From the NCBI RefSeq assembly GCF_000025625.1, contig NC_013922.1, positions 2,914,001 through 2,978,000 on the forward strand: a stretch of 64,000 nt of DNA, given 5' to 3'. This stretch comes from Natrialba magadii ATCC 43099. Lineage in GTDB: Archaea; Halobacteriota; Halobacteria; Halobacteriales; Natrialbaceae. A program made the translations under genes and the position numbers. Each line of letters starts with the position of its first letter. Positions within the stretch are counted from its first letter, which is position 1. The notes beneath the pieces were generated by a model. It ran no database searches. It saw only the letters and a program-made list of their open reading frames with translations, and had not been told where the DNA came from. Shown here piece after piece: positions 54,674 to 63,189 of the stretch.

Positions 54674-55464
54674 GCTGGTATCTCCTGTCGTAGCAACTGC
54701 TCGTCTACCTGCTCGGCCATCTCCATGAAGACCGCGCTCATATCCGTCTCTTCTTCCGCCGCAAACACCGACTTCCCCGACGCGAACGCCCGCTGCAACG
54801 CCACACGCTTTCGTATCCGATACAGCGGCACATCCGGCAACGCCTCGTCGAACCACTCGAGCATCTCTGTCGCCGCTCGCGTGTTCTCGATCCGATTCGC
54901 CACTAGCGCCAGCGGCTCGATCGTCACGTCGTGATCCAGCTCCAGTGCACCGACGTAATCGAAGAGCAACTCGAGTGACCGCTTGCTCGTCGGTTCGGCG
55001 AGTGCGGGGATCACGAGATTCTCCGTCGCGTACAGCGCGTTGTCGGTCAGGAGGCCGAGGTGGGGTGAGCAGTCGACGACGGTGACGTCGTACTCGCCCG
55101 CCTCCTCGAGTCGGTCGAGGAGTGCGTCGAGTCGCGTCTCGCCGTCGGGTTCCTGGACGAGCGTGGACTCGGCGGCGTTCATGTCGACGTTGCTCGCGAC
55201 GACGTCCATCTCTGGGTGAGCAGAGACGAGGTCATCGGGGTCGACAGCCGCCGGGTCGACGAGCGCGTCGAGTAGCGACGGCGGTTCGGCGTCGTAGGCC
55301 TCGAGCAGGCCGAGTCCTTCGGTCGCGTTCCCTTGCGGATCGAGGTCGACGAAGAGGACGTTACGTCCGAGTTCGTTCAGCGCACCCGCGAGGTTGATCG
55401 CGACGGTCGTCTTGCCGACGCCTCCTTTCTGATTTGTCACACACAGCCGAGCAGCTCCCGCCAT
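54670..55464 (-). CDS. parA: ParA/MinD-type ATPase coupled to CheW2
   Basis: A 264-residue deviant Walker ATPase: CVTNQKGGVGKTTVAINLAG with signature Lys13 and Lys18, switch FVDLDPQGNATEGLGLL and Walker B VTVVDCSPHLGLLTDN. ATG at 55464 is chosen over an upstream in-frame codon. No parB or centromere-like array is visible and the next gene is a CheW, overlapping by four bases. By analogy with the bacterial ParC-ParP system it may position chemosensory arrays. Confidence 0.85.
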   Translation of the reverse strand: MAGAARLCVTNQKGGVGKTTVAINLAGALNELGRNVLFVDLDPQGNATEGLGLLEAYDAEPPSLLDALVDPAAVDPDDLVSAHPEMDVVASNVDMNAAESTLVQEPDGETRLDALLDRLEEAGEYDVTVVDCSPHLGLLTDNALYATENLVIPALAEPTSKRSLELLFDYVGALELDHDVTIEPLALVANRIENTRAATEMLEWFDEALPDVPLYRIRKRVALQRAFASGKSVFAAEEETDMSAVFMEMAEQVDEQLLRQEIPA

Positions 55465-55602
55465 TCGAGTGAGTCGTTTCAACTCTGCCTACATAACTCA
55501 CACGGCCAGCACGGGTGAGAACGTGGCAGTCGCCGGATCGAGCGGCGCTTGCCGGTCGGTCCGGCCGAACGCTTTATGCGGGGATCATTACAAACCAGTG
55601 CC
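55465..55602 (+). promoter_or_regulatory. promoter of the cheB-cheA operon
   Basis: GCTTTATGCG at 55571-55580 lies about 28 nt before the ATG at 55603, predicting a leaderless transcript that starts at the 81-codon ORF ahead of cheB. Confidence 0.45.
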
Positions 55603-55848
55603 ATGGCAGTGAACGGATCGAGCGCTGATGCCGTCGATTCTACTCGCGCACTGGGAGGCGACCGCTGCGTGGGATGCGTGGGACGCGTGAAACTCGTGGA
55701 ACTCGTGGAACTCGTTAGACGAATCGACGCGTGGGGGCTCGGCGCTTCGGCGCAGCGCGGTGTGGAACTGAATCGCGACTGCAGCCGTCACAATCGACGA
55801 GCACCGAACCCGTCGGCCCAACCGACCGGGACACGGGAGGACACCTGA
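55603..55848 (+). CDS. 81-residue leader ORF coupled to cheB
   Basis: Starts MAVNGSSADAVDSTRAL, contains CVGCVGRVKLVELVELVRR and ends QPTGTREDT. A TATA-like element is placed for a leaderless start at its ATG. Its TGA stop shares one base with the cheB ATG (TGATG). Composition is less acidic than real proteins here, so it may be a regulatory leader more than a functional protein. I do not recognise a family. Confidence 0.35.
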   Translation: MAVNGSSADAVDSTRALGGDRCVGCVGRVKLVELVELVRRIDAWGLGASAQRGVELNRDCSRHNRRAPNPSAQPTGTREDT

Positions 55849-56897
55849 TGGTCGATGCAGTAATCGCGGACGACTCGGCGGTGATGCGCGAGACGCTCGG
55901 GAAGATTCTGGAGGACGGCGGGATCACCGTCGTCGCCCGTGCCAAAGACGGCACCGAGGCGGTCGAACTCATCGAGCGCCACGAGCCGGATGTGGCGACG
56001 ATCGACATTCAGATGCCCGGTCTGACCGGCCACGAGGTGATCGAGCAGGTGATGGCCGAGAACCCGATTCCGATGCTCGTCATCAGCTCGCAGACGACGC
56101 GCAATGCTGACGCGACGTTCGACGCGCTCGATGCCGGTGCGGTCGACTTTCTGGCAAAGCCGTCCGGTGACGGCTCGGTCAACATCTGGTCCCAGCAGGA
56201 GACGATCGTCGACCGCGTCCGTGCGGTTGCGGAGGCTGATGTCGCAGGGATGGAGACCGGCCGCGTGAGCGAGGAACAGTCCCAGACGATCAGCGTCAGT
56301 TCCGAGTTTCCCTGCAATCCGACGCTCGTCATCGGCGCATCGACCGGCGGCCCACGGGTCGTCGAACAGGTGCTGTCCGAACTCCCACAGCGGGCAGGGT
56401 TACGAGTGCTTGTGGTCCAACACATGGCAGATCATTACACAGAACGATTCGCGAAACGGCTCAACGAACGAACGGCATACGACTTCAGACAGGCCCGAGA
56501 TGGAGACACTGTCGGCCCCGGAGAAGGCGTACTGGCGAAAGGTGGCTCACACCTACGGGTGACTGCCGACCGAAACGGTCGACTCACCGTTTCCCACGAC
56601 AACGGCCCCAAACGCCATAACGTCAGGCCCGCCATCGACGTAACGATGGAAACCGCAGCCGAAACGGTCACCGGGAATCTCACCGGTGTGATTCTGACCG
56701 GGATGGGTGCCGACGGCGCTGCCGGCCTCGCCGCGATCAAAGACGCCGGCGGGAAAGCGATCGTCCAGGACGAGGCAACCTCGCGCGTCTACGGCATGCC
56801 GAAGGTGGCAGCCGAGGAAGTCGACGTGAACATGGTGCTCCCGAAGGATCGCATCGCCGAGGGAGTCACAAACGCCTTCCGGGGGTGGTCCGCGTGA
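55848..56897 (+). CDS. cheB: protein-glutamate methylesterase CheB
   Basis: A 349-residue response regulator with methylesterase activity that removes methyl groups from transducers and deamidates glutamines. Receiver: Asp8-Asp9, phospho-acceptor Asp53, Lys104. Catalytic triad Ser165 (VIGASTGG), His192 (VVQHMAD) and Asp289 (TGMGADGA). ATG at 55848 begins directly at the receiver beta 1. Its stop overlaps the cheA GTG start by four bases. Confidence 0.93.
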   Translation: MVDAVIADDSAVMRETLGKILEDGGITVVARAKDGTEAVELIERHEPDVATIDIQMPGLTGHEVIEQVMAENPIPMLVISSQTTRNADATFDALDAGAVDFLAKPSGDGSVNIWSQQETIVDRVRAVAEADVAGMETGRVSEEQSQTISVSSEFPCNPTLVIGASTGGPRVVEQVLSELPQRAGLRVLVVQHMADHYTERFAKRLNERTAYDFRQARDGDTVGPGEGVLAKGGSHLRVTADRNGRLTVSHDNGPKRHNVRPAIDVTMETAAETVTGNLTGVILTGMGADGAAGLAAIKDAGGKAIVQDEATSRVYGMPKVAAEEVDVNMVLPKDRIAEGVTNAFRGWSA

Positions 56898-58909
56898 GCG
56901 ACGCAACGAGCACCTTCGTTCAGGAGAGCCAGGAAGACATCCAGAAGCTGAACAACGCACTGCTCGACCTCGAGGACGACCCCGAGGGCTCGGACGCCAT
57001 CGAGACGGTGTTCCGCGTCGCCCACAATCTGAAGGGGAACTTCGGCGTGATGGGCTACACGACGGCGAGCAACCTCGCCCACGCCATCGAGGACTTGCTC
57101 GATTGCATTCGCGACGGCGAACTCGAGGTCACCCCCGAACGGATGGACCTCATCTTCAACGGCGTCGACCACCTCGCCCAGATGGTCGCGGAGATTTCGG
57201 ACACCGGCGAGACGAACACCGACCCCGAGGAGACGATCGAGGCGATCCGCGCGTCGATCGAGGATGGGGAGTCCGCAGGGGGAGAAGATGATGGGAACGA
57301 CGCCGACACTGATACGAACACTGACGCCGTCGCCACCGACCGCAAAGTCCCACTCGAGGACCTCGCCGACGACATCGACCGCGAGGCACTCGAGAACGAG
57401 ACGAACGTCTACCGGGCAGCACTCGAGTTAGACGACAGCGGTTCGCCGCAGGTCGACGCGATGTTCGTCCTCGACGCGGCCGGTGACGAGTTCGAGTTGC
57501 TCCGGACGGTGCCGGCGAACGAGACGATCGAGGCGGGCGAGTTCGATGCGGTCTTCGACGCCTACGTGACGGCGGCGGACGATGAGACGGACCGCGGTAG
57601 CGTCGAGGCGTTCTTCGACGACAATCGGTACGTCGAGGGTGCCAGCGTCACGGACGTAACCGACGACATTGTCGACGAGTTGACGGCGGATGGAGACGAT
57701 GCAGGCGATTCAGACGAAGAATCGGGTGACTCGACAGGTAGCAGCACGAACGTCACCCACAGCAGCAAGGAAGTCGAGTCGATCCGCGTCGACGTCGAAC
57801 AGATCGACCAACTCTACAACCAGGTCGAGGAGATGGTCACGAGTCGGATCAAACTCCGCAAGATCATCGAGGGCAGCGACCTCGTCGAAGCCGAGGACGA
57901 ACTCGAGGAACACGGCAAAATTACGGCCAGTCTGCAGGATACGGTCCTCGAGATTCGGCTGGTGCCGCTGAAGAAGATCGTCGGCAACTTCCCGCGGATC
58001 GTCCGCGACATCTCGCGCGATCAGGGCAAGGAGATCGACTTCCAGATGGAAGGCGTCGATATCGAGATGGATCGTTCGATCCTGAACGAACTGGGTGATC
58101 CGTTGATGCACCTCATCCGGAACGCGGTCGACCACGGCATCGAGTCGCCCGAAGAGCGCGAGGAGAAAGGCAAACCTCGTGAGGGGACGATCAAGCTCAT
58201 CGGCGAGCGCGAGCGCGACCGCGTCTCCGTGACGGTGAAAGACGACGGTGGCGGCCTCGACGTCGAGAAGATTCGCTCGAAGGCGGTCGAGAAGGGCGTG
58301 ATGTCCGAAGACGAGGTCCAGTTGCTCGACGACTCCGAGGTGTACGACCTCATCTTCCACCCCGGCTTCTCGACGACGGAGGAAGTGACCGAGGTCAGCG
58401 GCCGCGGCGTCGGCATGGACGTGGTCAACCAGGTCGTTCGCGGCGTCGACGGTTCGATCAACGTCGAGAGCGCACCCGACGAAGGGACCGCGATCACGCT
58501 GATGCTACCCGTCAGCGTCGCCATCGTTCGTGTCCTGTTCGTCACGGTCGGCGACGAGACCTATGGCGTCCCGATCAAGAACATCGACGAAATCTCCGAG
58601 TTCGAGGACGTCGATATCGAATCCGTCGAGGGACGAAAGACCGTCACCCACGACGGCAACGTCTACCCGCTGCTGTCGCTTGGCAACCGCCTCGACGTTC
58701 CCGACACCGAACCCGACGATGACGACATGGTCGTCCGCATCAAAGACAGCGTCAGGCAGGTCTGTCTGCGCTGTTCGGACGTGATGGGACAGGAGGAAGT
58801 CGTCATCAAACCGTTCGAGGGGGTCCTGAGTGGCGCACCCGGAATCAGCGGCGCGTCGGTGCTCGGCGAGGGTGAAGTCGTGATGATCCTCGACGTGGAT
58901 ACGCTGTAG
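56894..58909 (+). CDS. cheA: chemotaxis histidine kinase CheA
   Basis: A 671-residue kinase. P1 Hpt domain with His44 (RVAHNLKGNFGVMGY), an acidic linker and P2-like region, dimerisation helices from about residue 290 (IDQLYNQVEEMVTSRIKLRK), the catalytic domain with N box HLIRNAVDHGIE, G1 DDGGGLDV and the GFSTTEEVTEVSGRGVGMDV region, and a C-terminal CheW-like domain (DETYGVPIKNIDEIS). Start is GTG at 56894, overlapping the cheB stop. It phosphorylates CheY and CheB. Confidence 0.94.
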   Translation: MSDATSTFVQESQEDIQKLNNALLDLEDDPEGSDAIETVFRVAHNLKGNFGVMGYTTASNLAHAIEDLLDCIRDGELEVTPERMDLIFNGVDHLAQMVAEISDTGETNTDPEETIEAIRASIEDGESAGGEDDGNDADTDTNTDAVATDRKVPLEDLADDIDREALENETNVYRAALELDDSGSPQVDAMFVLDAAGDEFELLRTVPANETIEAGEFDAVFDAYVTAADDETDRGSVEAFFDDNRYVEGASVTDVTDDIVDELTADGDDAGDSDEESGDSTGSSTNVTHSSKEVESIRVDVEQIDQLYNQVEEMVTSRIKLRKIIEGSDLVEAEDELEEHGKITASLQDTVLEIRLVPLKKIVGNFPRIVRDISRDQGKEIDFQMEGVDIEMDRSILNELGDPLMHLIRNAVDHGIESPEEREEKGKPREGTIKLIGERERDRVSVTVKDDGGGLDVEKIRSKAVEKGVMSEDEVQLLDDSEVYDLIFHPGFSTTEEVTEVSGRGVGMDVVNQVVRGVDGSINVESAPDEGTAITLMLPVSVAIVRVLFVTVGDETYGVPIKNIDEISEFEDVDIESVEGRKTVTHDGNVYPLLSLGNRLDVPDTEPDDDDMVVRIKDSVRQVCLRCSDVMGQEEVVIKPFEGVLSGAPGISGASVLGEGEVVMILDVDTL

Positions 58910-59001
58910 CAACGCCTCTCCTACTCGAGTTCGACGGTGGCACAGACAACAGGTGCGGGTGGTGGCACACTGCCGGAACCGAACAGCCAACAATTCAGAC
59001 T

Positions 59002-59619
59002 ATGACGGACGAAAAACGACTCGGTCGGGACCAACCCACGCCAGGACAGGCGGAGACGCCGTCAACCGGCGAGAGTACAGATAAGATCATCGCGACCCTG
59101 CGTACAGACCCTGACTCTGCAGCCCGCTCTGCAGCGCGCGACGAAACCGACTCGATCCCCGTCGGCATCGCCGACTACGCGCTCACCGACGACGAGACGA
59201 CGCTCAAAACAAGCGGCCTCGGCTCCTGTATCGGCGTCGCGATCCACGACGAACGCGCCGGTGTCAGCGGCCTCCTCCACTTTATGCTCCCCGCCGCCGC
59301 CGACGCGAACGGCACCCATCCCGATGCGAAGTTCGCCGATACCGGCTTCGAATCCATGCTCGACGCCTTTCGCGACCTTGGCGGCACGCCCGCCCGCTCG
59401 TGGGCCAAAGTCGCCGGCGGTGCCGCAATGCTCGACACCCAGCTCACCGCCACCATCGGCGAGCGCAACATCGAAGCCGTCACGGCCGAACTCGAGTCCG
59501 CCCACATTCAGATCCGCGAGACTGATGTCGGTGGCTACCACGGCCGGTCACTCGCGTTCGATCCGGCGACGGGGACGTTGACGGTGACGAGCGCGAACGG
59601 AGATGTTCGGCAGCTGTGA
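59002..59619 (+). CDS. cheD: chemoreceptor glutamine deamidase CheD
   Basis: A 205-residue protein. About 45 N-terminal residues are a halophile-specific extension; the CheD domain starts near IPVGIADYALTDDETTLKTS. Catalytic Cys is in GLGSCIGVAIHD and His in GLLHFMLP; ETDVGGYHGRSLAFDPATG is the conserved tail. It deamidates transducer glutamines and pairs with CheC. Located 92 bp after cheA. Confidence 0.92.
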   Translation: MTDEKRLGRDQPTPGQAETPSTGESTDKIIATLRTDPDSAARSAARDETDSIPVGIADYALTDDETTLKTSGLGSCIGVAIHDERAGVSGLLHFMLPAAADANGTHPDAKFADTGFESMLDAFRDLGGTPARSWAKVAGGAAMLDTQLTATIGERNIEAVTAELESAHIQIRETDVGGYHGRSLAFDPATGTLTVTSANGDVRQL

Positions 59620-59678
59620 CGGTTGTCGAAGGCGTTTGCGGCGGATGAGCCGTAACGCGTCGTGAAACACGGCCGCCA

Positions 59679-59690
59679 GAATTTATTTAG
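59679..59690 (+). promoter_or_regulatory. TATA-box for the KaiC-like gene
   Basis: GAATTTATTTAG lies about 25-36 nt before the ATG at 59715. Confidence 0.5.
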
Positions 59691-59714
59691 TGGGTACGTC
59701 CCTGATTCCCGACA

Positions 59715-60425
59715 ATGCGAATTCCATCGGGTGTACCGGGGTTCGACGAACTGATCAGCGGCGGGCTGTTGAAAGACCGCCTGTACGTCGTTAGCGGTCC
59801 GCCCGGCAGCGGAAAGACGACGTTTTGCTCACAGTTCGCGACCAAAGGTGCAATTGACGGGGAGACGACGCTGTTTTTAACCCTCCACGAGTCCCAGCAG
59901 GAACTCGTCTCGGACATGGCAAACTACGAGTTCGGCTTCGATAAGGCCGTCAGCTCCGGCCACGTGAAGGTGCTCAACGTCTTCGACAAGGAAGCACAGC
60001 GACTCTTCTCGTCGTCCTCACGAAGTTCCGGAGACTTCCCCTCGAACGTCGAGAATCTTTCGAACCAGCTCGTCGCCTTCGTCGAATCGCGCGACGTCGA
60101 CCGGCTGGTCATCGACTCGACAATGCTACTCGAGTACTACTTCTCTGACGACCTGAACGCGCTGATCAAGTTCCTGACGAAGTTGAAGCGGGCCGACGCG
60201 ACGGTCGTCCTGATATCGGAGATGACAGATCCCTCCTCGTACTCGGATGGCCACTATCTGGCCCACGGCGTGGTCTTCATGCACAACTATCTGGAGGCCG
60301 GCGGGATGACGCGCGGGGTTCAGATCATCAAAATGCGCGGGACCGAGATTGACTGTGACATTCGGCAGGCCGAGTTCACGAACCGCGGATTGCGAGTCGA
60401 TCCGAGCACGAAGATCCAGACCTGA
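59715..60425 (+). CDS. KaiC/RadA-like ATPase (HTR-like protein)
   Basis: A 236-residue single KaiC-type domain: GVPGFDELISGGLLKDRLYV, Walker A GPPGSGKTTFC, a catalytic glutamate candidate in TLHESQQELVSDM and Walker B RLVIDSTMLLEYYF. In other haloarchaea the equivalent gene next to che genes is called HTR-like protein (HtlD). It is a distant relative of FlaH. Role unknown; its place suggests signalling. It has its own TATA element and is followed after five bases by its partner gene. Confidence 0.75.
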   Translation: MRIPSGVPGFDELISGGLLKDRLYVVSGPPGSGKTTFCSQFATKGAIDGETTLFLTLHESQQELVSDMANYEFGFDKAVSSGHVKVLNVFDKEAQRLFSSSSRSSGDFPSNVENLSNQLVAFVESRDVDRLVIDSTMLLEYYFSDDLNALIKFLTKLKRADATVVLISEMTDPSSYSDGHYLAHGVVFMHNYLEAGGMTRGVQIIKMRGTEIDCDIRQAEFTNRGLRVDPSTKIQT

Positions 60426-60430
60426 GTTCG

Positions 60431-61162
60431 ATGTACGACAAAAGCTTCGGCACGGACTGGGAGTCGATCGACGGCCGCGAGGAGGTCGTCGAACGGGCCT
60501 ACGCCCTCGGCGTCGCGGTGCGCCTCGGCGACACGTACAGCGACGAACTCGATCGGTTGACAGATCAGGTGGAGACGACCTACGACGAGAGTTTCGTCAA
60601 TCTCGCCTATCAGAAGGGGCGCGACGAGGCGGCCGGCCTGTCGAGTCAACCTCCCAGGGAGATCTGGGAGGAACTCGTCGAGGGACAGACGATCATCGAG
60701 ACGAACGAAACTGAGGAGACCGACGACACGCTCCCGGATGCAATTCGTGGCGTCGACATCGACAGTCCACCTGCCGACAGCACGGAGAGTCTCCGCAGAC
60801 CGGGGCTGCTAGAACGCCACCGTGCAACACAGGGCGAGTCGGAAGACGGTGTGCAGAGCCTGTTTGGCGACGGTCGGTCGATCTTCGGCCGCTCGATGGC
60901 CAAGATCAGGCGGACCCAATCACGTTCCGACTCACAGGACGGTGAGAGCGATGGTGACGGCGATAGCGACGACTCTGACGGCGACGGAGAGACAGCAGGC
61001 GAGGAGAACGAATCGAGCCAGCGCCAGACTCAGAATGAGAGTCAGAACAAGCACCAGTCGACGGGGAACTCGAGTAGCGCCGGACGAACGTCGTCTGCCG
61101 ACGGCGCTCGCCGATCGCAGTCGGGTGATCGGTCTCAGTCGACCGACGACCGTGACAGGTGA
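60431..61162 (+). CDS. partner protein of the KaiC-like ATPase, unknown function
   Basis: A 243-residue protein. A folded N-terminal domain of about 75 residues (EEVVERAYALGVAVRLGDTY, VNLAYQKGRDEAAGL, PREIWEELVEGQT) precedes a long Ser/Asp/Gln-rich tail (about 100-243). It starts 5 bp after the KaiC-like stop, so a co-translated pair is likely. I know the pair from other haloarchaeal che loci but not its function. The last codons fall in a 28-bp repeat. Confidence 0.6.
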   Translation: MYDKSFGTDWESIDGREEVVERAYALGVAVRLGDTYSDELDRLTDQVETTYDESFVNLAYQKGRDEAAGLSSQPPREIWEELVEGQTIIETNETEETDDTLPDAIRGVDIDSPPADSTESLRRPGLLERHRATQGESEDGVQSLFGDGRSIFGRSMAKIRRTQSRSDSQDGESDGDGDSDDSDGDGETAGEENESSQRQTQNESQNKHQSTGNSSSAGRTSSADGARRSQSGDRSQSTDDRDR

Positions 61163-61186
61163 TCGGTCTCAGTCGACCGACGACCG
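61125..61186. repeat. 28-bp direct duplication at gene end
   Basis: GTGATCGGTCTCAGTCGACC followed by GACGACCG occurs at 61125-61152 and again at 61159-61186. The stop codon lies between the copies' ends, so the duplication alters the C-terminus. Confidence 0.85.
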
Positions 61187-61325
61187 CTGACGGAGTCACG
61201 TCGGCACACCAAAGTCACGTATTGAGTTGTTGTTCTGTCTGATACCATACTATGAGCCATAGTAGACAAGAGTTGGACAACCGCTAGCTAGATCGCTGGC
61301 TACTGACCAGTGCTACACCGGTGTT

Positions 61326-61595
61326 CTATAGTAACAACTGAAACAGTTTACACACCAATCGCACTTCCGCGGCTCTCACTCGCTCCACTCGCTCACGGGT
61401 CACGTTGTTCCCCGCTCGCGGTCCGCGGTTCTCACTCACTTCGTTCGCTCACGGGTCACGGTGTTCCCCGTTCGCGGTCCGCGGTTCTCACTCACTTCGT
61501 TCGCTCCGAACCGCGCTCGCTCCGAACCGCGCTCGCTCCGAACCGCGCTGCCTTCGTGCGATCGGGTGCGCACTGACGTTCAGTGGCTACTATAC
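61326..61595. mobile_element. 270-bp MITE-like element B
   Basis: Ends CTATAGTAACAACTGAA and (right side) TTCAGTGGCTACTATAC are imperfect inverted repeats; the similarity extends about 40 bp inwards (CACACCAATCGCAC with GTGCGATCGGGTGCGC). Termini match those of element A at 34554. No transposase ORF inside. Confidence 0.6.
61390..61549. repeat. tandem repeats inside MITE-like element B
   Basis: Two 56-bp units (61390-61445, 61446-61501; CGCTCACGGGTCACG through TCACTTCGTT) followed by three 16-bp units CGCTCCGAACCGCGCT (61502-61549). Confidence 0.85.
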
Positions 61596-61863
61596 CGTCA
61601 GGGACCGCTGCGGCAGGCGATTGTTGTGACAGCGAGTGAGACGTGGCTACAACCGGTACTCGAGTACCGGTGCACGCACGACACACCAACAGAGACAGGA
61701 TCTGGTGCGACAGCGTGTGTGGTTGCGATTGGCGGCGTGTCTAGTTGCGATTGGCAGCCATAGAACTACCGAAGTTGGCAGTGACGGCTCAGTCTAAGAA
61801 CCGGTGTATGAATTCAGACGGTTCTTCCAACCCCTCAGGTGAAATGAATAGTCGCGGGCAGGG

Positions 61864-62931
61864 TCAGAACGACTGTAGGTCCTCGAGTACCGCTGCGGCG
61901 CTGCCGTCGTCGATGACCTCGCGGGCGCGCTCGAGTCCGTCTTCGAGACTGTCGACGTCCTGGCGGGCGTACATCCGGAACGCGCCGTTGAGTGCGATGG
62001 CATCGGCGAACTGGTCGTCGCGCTCGCCGGCGAGGACGGCCTCGGTGATCGCCGCGGAATCGGCGGTCACGTCGTCGACCGCGAGGTCGTCGCCCTCCAT
62101 CTCCATGCCGTACTCGGCGGTCTCGATCTCGTAATCTGCGAGGTCCTCGCCCTCGTCCCACTCGGCAACCTTCGTATACCCCGGGCGGATGTCGTCGTAG
62201 CCTTCCATTCCCTGGAAGAAAATCGCGCGGGTGAACTCGAGTGCCTCGCTCTCTTTGAGCAAGTCGGTCATCTTCTTCGCGAACGCGAGGTGGTAGAACG
62301 AGCCGAGGTGAACGTCGGCGTTCGCCGGGTTAGCGACGGTTTCGATGGTGTTGACGAAGGTACGGACGCCCATCTGGTCGCGCCGGTCGAAGAGGTCGTG
62401 GACGCCGGGGTTGAACTCGGGCTGGTAGTAGAAGCCGAATCCGGTCTCGTCGACCATGTCGGCGCTCTCCTGCGGTGCGAGTTCGGTCCGGACACCGAGT
62501 TCGTCGAGGACGTGCTTGTAGGCAGTCTCCTTCTGCGTGGGCACGCCGTCGCCGGAGTGGACGACGACGGGGGTTCCCGCAGCCGCAGCGACGACGCCGG
62601 CACCGACGCCGAGCAGGGCGGAGGTGTGCTTGCCGTCGTAGTTCGCGCCGCAGTCAACTGGATCACAGTCCGGTTCGGCGGTGATCACGGCCTCCTCGCG
62701 CATCACGTCGGTGTAGGCCGCGAGCTCCTCGGGGTTGTTGCGTTTCCAGCGATTCGCCAGCCAGAACGCGCCGAGCGTCGTCTCGTCGGGTTCGCCCGCG
62801 AGGATGCGCTGGAACGCCTCTCGCGCCTGCTCGCGGGTCATGTCGTCGGCGGACTTGTGCCCTGAGCCGACGACCTCGGTCATCAGCCGTTTGAGCGGCC
62901 ACTCACCGAACTCCTGGGATGCCTGAGCCAT
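61864..62931 (-). CDS. anthranilate phosphoribosyltransferase family protein (TrpD-like)
   Basis: A 355-residue member of the glycosyltransferase family 3 fold. N-terminal helices (GEWPLKRLMTEVVGSGHKSA; TREQAREAFQRILAGEPDET) precede the phosphoribosyl-binding part DCGANYDGKHTSALLGVGAG and GTPVVVHSGDGVPTQKE. The standard TrpD motif GTGGD is replaced by CGANYDGK, so it is a TrpD paralogue of the YbiB-like type and may not act in tryptophan synthesis; no trp genes are near. ATG at 62931. Confidence 0.75.
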   Translation of the reverse strand: MAQASQEFGEWPLKRLMTEVVGSGHKSADDMTREQAREAFQRILAGEPDETTLGAFWLANRWKRNNPEELAAYTDVMREEAVITAEPDCDPVDCGANYDGKHTSALLGVGAGVVAAAAGTPVVVHSGDGVPTQKETAYKHVLDELGVRTELAPQESADMVDETGFGFYYQPEFNPGVHDLFDRRDQMGVRTFVNTIETVANPANADVHLGSFYHLAFAKKMTDLLKESEALEFTRAIFFQGMEGYDDIRPGYTKVAEWDEGEDLADYEIETAEYGMEMEGDDLAVDDVTADSAAITEAVLAGERDDQFADAIALNGAFRMYARQDVDSLEDGLERAREVIDDGSAAAVLEDLQSF

Positions 62932-63189
62932 ACGAACAGCTTGGGACGGGCGGCGCAAAAGCTTCCCGTTTCCGCCGTCGGATACGCACCGAACACGATC
63001 GTTGGGAGGTATCACACCGTGCGTGTCACCTCGCTGAATCGCGGTGGGTTGTCCTCACGATCGGTGTTACGTGGACCTGCAGACAGACAGTGACGACACC
63101 AGACACAAGCCCCGTTAGACAGTCTCCCGGTCGCTATTTCGGCAAGATCTATTTCGCTCCGGACGCTACATCAAGCGTACGAGATATCT

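Larger units (their letters stand above)
61187..61863. other. 677-bp spacer without a supported gene
   Basis: Holds MITE-like element B, tandem repeats inside it, and a small hairpin ACTATGAGCCATAGT near 61242. Open frames here come from the tandem repeats. Confidence 0.5.

Noticed and set aside
54670-55464. Plasmid-type partition locus or replication origin
   Set aside because: No parB, no iterons and no Orc1/Cdc6 gene; coupling is to cheW2.
61864-62931. Assignment as the tryptophan-pathway TrpD
   Set aside because: The GTGGD motif is replaced and no trp genes are nearby; family-level call only.
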